Under the pieces are notes generated by a model. The model was not told the DNA's origin. It saw only the letters and a list, made by a program, of their open reading frames with translations, and did not search any database. A stretch of DNA of 9,830 bases from Bacteroidota bacterium (GTDB lineage: Bacteria; Bacteroidota; Rhodothermia; Rhodothermales; Rubricoccaceae), in assembly GCA_022564455.1 (NCBI GenBank), contig JADFLK010000050.1, positions 1 to 9,830 on the forward strand, read 5' to 3'. This document shows positions 7,053 through 9,830 of the stretch, piece by piece. Position numbers and translations under genes: made by a program. The first letter of the stretch is position 1. Each line of letters opens with the position of its first letter.

Positions 7053-8398
7053 CGCACAAGGCTCATCCGTTGCGTCTCCTTCTGCGCCCCAGCCTCGAGG
7101 ATGACCACATACACGCCATCCGGCAATCCAGACGCATCAAAGACAGCCGCGTGCAAACCTGCGGCCTGCTCTCCATCATAGAGCAGGGCTACTTCTCTGC
7201 CGAGGAGATCGCAAACAGAAAGCCGAACACTGACTCCCTCACTCAACGAGTACCGAATGTTTGCCGTTTCGGTGAACGGGTTGGGATAGACACCACCAAG
7301 CATCCGATGTCGCGGAGACAATTCCGGTTCATTGACTATGGCCACCGGATCAAAAAGGAGAACTGTTAGGGTTCCGTCCAGGTCAATACCGGCGACGTAA
7401 CCATTCGGCGAGGCTGTGGTGATGCCCCGGCTGCCCTGGAATTCCGCCGCGTTGTTGGCCGGGAATGTGTCGTAGCCGACAAGCGTGGTGGGGGCTGACG
7501 GGTCGGACACATCTACGACCACCATGCCTGCGGTCCAGTGTGAAATGAAAAGGTAATCCCCTTGTACCCGGACGTTGTGCGTCAGTGGACCCGGCCCGAC
7601 ATAAGTACTCACCAGCGTCGGATCGGTCGGATCGGTGATGTCCCAAAGATGCACCGGCTGGTCCACAGCCTCAAAGCTCGTTACGAGGTGGGAGCCGTCC
7701 TCGAAGGGTACGGCGTTATGCGTATATCCGCTACCAGGCACGCTAACACGGCTCAGAAGGCCTGGCTGAGTCGGATCGACCACGTCCCAGATAGAGAAGG
7801 ACTCACTGAAACTCTCAGCGACAAAAAGACGACCATCCTGTACGGCCACGTCGTGTGCGTTCGGGATGGTGATGAACTCCACCTCGAACGGTGCGAGTGG
7901 GTCGGAGACGTCCACGATGCGAACATCATTTATGCCCGGACCGACCAGGTAAAGGAGGCCGGTTGCCGGGTCTGCCGCGAGATTGTGCGAAGTGACGAGC
8001 CCTGCAGGCGCGTACGTATTGACTAGTTCAACGGAGCCTGGCAGTCCGCTCAGGTCAATAATCTGTAGTCCCTCGTTCGTACCCGTGCACCCTGAGACAA
8101 CATAGGCCGTGGTACCCACGGTCTTGATGTCGCGGTGGTAGAAAGAATCACCGTCCTGTGGCCCAGGCACCATCGCCACGACGGTGAGATCGGGAAGCCG
8201 TACGACAGCCATGCCTTCGTAAACGCCCACTAGCACGTATTCTGTACCATCCGGGGCGATATAGTCCCACACGTCGGCCCCGCCGACATCGGCCGGTGGG
8301 CCGACTTCAAACGAAACGGTACCGACCAGATTGAGCGTCTGGGCGTGGGCAACCGGGATAACTAGCATCGCCAAAAGAACGACGCATGCACGTAGCAT
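7049..8398 (-). CDS. Secreted 'choice-of-anchor B' LVIVD-repeat protein with T9SS sorting domain
   Basis: This 449-residue exported protein has a Sec signal peptide (1-19, cleavage after AHA) and repeats of the LVIVD type ([33 protein letters not shown]), which suggest a beta-propeller. Its C-terminus from about 364 is a type A T9SS (Por secretion) sorting domain: YPNPF at 371-375, [24 protein letters not shown], ending [10 protein letters not shown]. It should cross the outer membrane by T9SS and end up on the cell surface or released. Five spaced His motifs (YHRD, SHNL, AHDV, THNA, THNV) occur at the blade level. The start at 8398 gives a perfect signal peptide. Its stop (7049-7051) overlaps the stop of displaced tail C in convergent orientation. 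It is paralogous to the gene at 8603-9676. The molecular role of the family is not established. Confidence 0.9.
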   Translation of the reverse strand: MLRACVVLLAMLVIPVAHAQTLNLVGTVSFEVGPPADVGGADVWDYIAPDGTEYVLVGVYEGMAVVRLPDLTVVAMVPGPQDGDSFYHRDIKTVGTTAYVVSGCTGTNEGLQIIDLSGLPGSVELVNTYAPAGLVTSHNLAADPATGLLYLVGPGINDVRIVDVSDPLAPFEVEFITIPNAHDVAVQDGRLFVAESFSESFSIWDVVDPTQPGLLSRVSVPGSGYTHNAVPFEDGSHLVTSFEAVDQPVHLWDITDPTDPTLVSTYVGPGPLTHNVRVQGDYLFISHWTAGMVVVDVSDPSAPTTLVGYDTFPANNAAEFQGSRGITTASPNGYVAGIDLDGTLTVLLFDPVAIVNEPELSPRHRMLGGVYPNPFTETANIRYSLSEGVSVRLSVCDLLGREVALLYDGEQAAGLHAAVFDASGLPDGVYVVILEAGAQKETQRMSLVR

Positions 8399-8421
8399 GG
8401 TGGACCCCCCATAGGAATTAA

Positions 8422-8452
8422 AGAACCTACGAGCGCTATGCCCGCGTTCAAA
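8422..8452 (-). promoter_or_regulatory. Putative Bacteroidota-type promoter of the LVIVD/T9SS gene
   Basis: On the minus strand TTTG (8452-8449) is followed after 19 bases by TAGGTTCT (8429-8422), close to the Bacteroidota -33/-7 pattern TTTG...TAnnTTTG, with two mismatches in the -7 box. It lies 24 bases before the start codon and just inside the junction with displaced tail D. Confidence 0.35.
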
Positions 8453-8458
8453 GAACCA

Positions 8459-8594
8459 GGCTCCGCGCGGTCATCGCCTTCCCCAAAACGCAATCCGCCA
8501 TCATACCGATGTCGAATACACCTGATGTTGTGGATGAGGAGCAACTAGAGGAACTGCCTATACGGACGGTAGTGCGGAAAGCGACGAAGCCTGA
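8459..8594 (+). pseudogene. Displaced aspS 3' end, copy D (about 136 bp)
   Basis: This segment matches the last ~45 codons of aspS at about 85% of bases by hand count, making it the copy closest to the window's aspS. It shares a 17-base block (GCAACTAGAGGAACTGC, 8541-8557) and the end GCGACGAAGCCT. It reads [19 protein letters not shown] and on to IRTVV, then a one-base deletion shifts the frame before ESDEA and TGA 8592-8594. Homology begins at 8461 (CTCCGC, codon Leu573), nearly where copy C begins. It lies between the two LVIVD genes, opposite to them in orientation. Confidence 0.88.
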
Positions 8595-8607
8595 GTCCTG
8601 CCTCAGG
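8590..8607. repeat. Perfect 6-bp hairpin at the tail D / LVIVD-2 junction
   Basis: CCTGAG (8590-8595) and CTCAGG (8602-8607) form a perfect stem around a 6-base loop. It spans the stop of tail D and the stop of the minus-strand LVIVD gene. It could be a weak two-way terminator, but no T-run follows on either strand. Confidence 0.25.
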
Positions 8608-9676
8608 TATCATCCGCATTGAACTTCAGCACCGTAAGTTGGCCGCTGATGTCGCTGCCGTAAACGTAACCGCCGGGAGAGGGAACGGTCGCGCCCCAGG
8701 TTCCGCGGAAACCTGGTTCGTCATCGTCGGGCGTCGTGTCGTATTGGGCAACCTGGACCGGATGGGCCGGATCAGAGATGTCCACCACAATGATGCCGCC
8801 GGTGTAGTGCGCAAAAAACGCGTAGCGTCCCTGAATATGCACATTGTGCGCAAGTCGGTTCTCGCCGAGCCATTCGCCCACCAGCTCGATGTTTTCGGGA
8901 TCGGAAATGTCCCACACCTTTACCGTCTTGTCGGTCGTCTCTTCGGTAGTGATGAGATAGTTGTCATCGTCCGAGGGCCAGATATTGTGGACGTAGCCGC
9001 CGTCGGGGATCGGGACGCGAACAAGCATCTCAGGATTAGATTTATCGGAGACATCCCAGACTGAAAACGTGGGATTCCGCCCTTCTGCCACATACAAAAC
9101 GTCGCCTCGGGCGTGGATATCGTGGACGTCCGGCAACTCGATCGTACCGACGTTGTGTGGATTCTCCGGATCGGAGACATCCACAATCACGATTCCGTTG
9201 TTCGCAGAGTTGAGCACGTACAGGTAACCCGTCTCCCTATCCACGTCGAGGTTATGGGAGGACACAATGCCTTCCGTGTGGACAGCGACTAACTCGACCG
9301 ATTCCGGCAGACCGCTCAGGTCAATAATCTGCAAGCCTTCGTTCGTACCCAGGTTCTCGGAAACGGTATATGCGTAGTGTCCATGAACGACGACGTCGCG
9401 GTGGTACCACGTGTCGTCTTCTTCGGGACCGGCAATGTGCGCCACGACTTCCATCGACGGAATCTGAATGACGGCGAAGCCATCAAGCACGCCCATCAGC
9501 GCGTATTCCGTGCCGTCCGGGGCGGTGTACCCCCACACGTCCGAGCCGCCGGTTTGGTTGTCTTCACCGACAAGCGTAGTGGGGAACTGGAGCGTATCGA
9601 CGAGTTCCAGGTTTTGTGCACTTGCGAAAGGGCCCAGCAGAAAGAGGCTCGCAAGCAGGAGGGGAAGGCGGCGCAT
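8603..9676 (-). CDS. Secreted 'choice-of-anchor B' LVIVD-repeat protein without C-terminal anchor
   Basis: This 357-residue exported protein is a paralogue of the gene at 7049-8398, with about half the residues alike by eye (for example APDGTEYALMGV against [12 protein letters not shown], and [15 protein letters not shown] in both). The chosen start at 9676 gives a clean Sec signal peptide (MRRLPLLLASLFLLGPFASA, cleavage after ASA). In-frame ATGs at 9715 and 9733 would add a polar extension before it and are less likely. LVIVD-type repeats (IVIVDVSDP, VWDVSD, VWDISDP, IIVVDISDP) and five His motifs (YHRD, SHNL, VHDI, VHNI, AHNV) match the paralogue. It ends right after the last repeat (LTVLKFNADDT) with no T9SS domain, so it probably stays periplasmic or leaves by another route. 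It begins the module after displaced tail D. Function is unknown. Confidence 0.88.
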   Translation of the reverse strand: MRRLPLLLASLFLLGPFASAQNLELVDTLQFPTTLVGEDNQTGGSDVWGYTAPDGTEYALMGVLDGFAVIQIPSMEVVAHIAGPEEDDTWYHRDVVVHGHYAYTVSENLGTNEGLQIIDLSGLPESVELVAVHTEGIVSSHNLDVDRETGYLYVLNSANNGIVIVDVSDPENPHNVGTIELPDVHDIHARGDVLYVAEGRNPTFSVWDVSDKSNPEMLVRVPIPDGGYVHNIWPSDDDNYLITTEETTDKTVKVWDISDPENIELVGEWLGENRLAHNVHIQGRYAFFAHYTGGIIVVDISDPAHPVQVAQYDTTPDDDEPGFRGTWGATVPSPGGYVYGSDISGQLTVLKFNADDT

Positions 9677-9830
9677 AGGGGCAGTGGGTCGGTTGAATCG
9701 ATAAGTGTACGACATAAGGAGATGGTTGCACAATGCGGAAGGCGGGTCGTTTTTCGCTCCGGCTCCACACCCTTTGGTTGACTCACCTACTGAAATCGGC
9801 CTAGTTTTGATGTTCTGAGTGCGTTGCCCC
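9677..9830. other. Upstream region of LVIVD-2, window end
   Basis: This stretch should hold the promoter of the minus-strand LVIVD gene. I see no strong match to a promoter consensus and no further aspS tail here. A weak TTGTGC/TACACT pair with an 18-base spacer exists on the minus strand but is not convincing. Confidence 0.4.

Noticed and set aside
4730..8594. CRISPR array or integron
   Set aside because: The repeats are long, diverged coding tails with spacers of about 0.75-1.4 kb that contain genes. There is no attC-like hairpin, no integrase and no cas gene.

Overview
The window looks like a chromosome segment of a Rhodothermia-type bacterium (Bacteroidota/Rhodothermota). The main clue is a secreted protein ending in a type IX secretion (Por) sorting domain. 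GC-rich coding DNA and few clear Shine-Dalgarno sites ahead of the long genes agree with this. The phylum-level call is an inference.

Left part (1-3023): a proton-coupled oligopeptide transporter on the minus strand, cut by the window edge; a 335-base gap with a MITE-like inverted repeat; meaB on the minus strand, the GTPase chaperone of methylmalonyl-CoA mutase, which oddly has no standard start codon; then a divergent intergenic region with strong purine/pyrimidine skew.

Centre: a complete aspS (aspartyl-tRNA synthetase) on the plus strand, 3024-4877.

Right part (4878-9830) is the unusual section. The 3' end of aspS recurs three more times downstream, always on the plus strand, at about 5830-6159, 6906-7052 and 8459-8594. 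Unrelated small gene modules lie between the copies: a frameshifted sulfotransferase, a HigB/HigA toxin-antitoxin pair, and a 'choice-of-anchor B' LVIVD-repeat protein with a T9SS tail on the minus strand. After the last copy comes a second LVIVD-repeat paralogue, also on the minus strand, without the T9SS tail.

The layout is therefore aspS | sulfotransferase | tail | higBA | tail | LVIVD-1 | tail | LVIVD-2. The copies differ from aspS at roughly 15-21% of bases, so they are not an assembly artefact. One copy differs from aspS mainly by silent changes over its conserved half, as expected if it came from a functional aspS in another lineage. I read the region as a stack of acquired modules at the aspS 3' end, each insertion leaving an old aspS tail behind. 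No integrase or transposase is visible, so the mechanism (homologous single crossover or an unseen site-specific system) is open. The genes form no single pathway; what they share is their place in this array.
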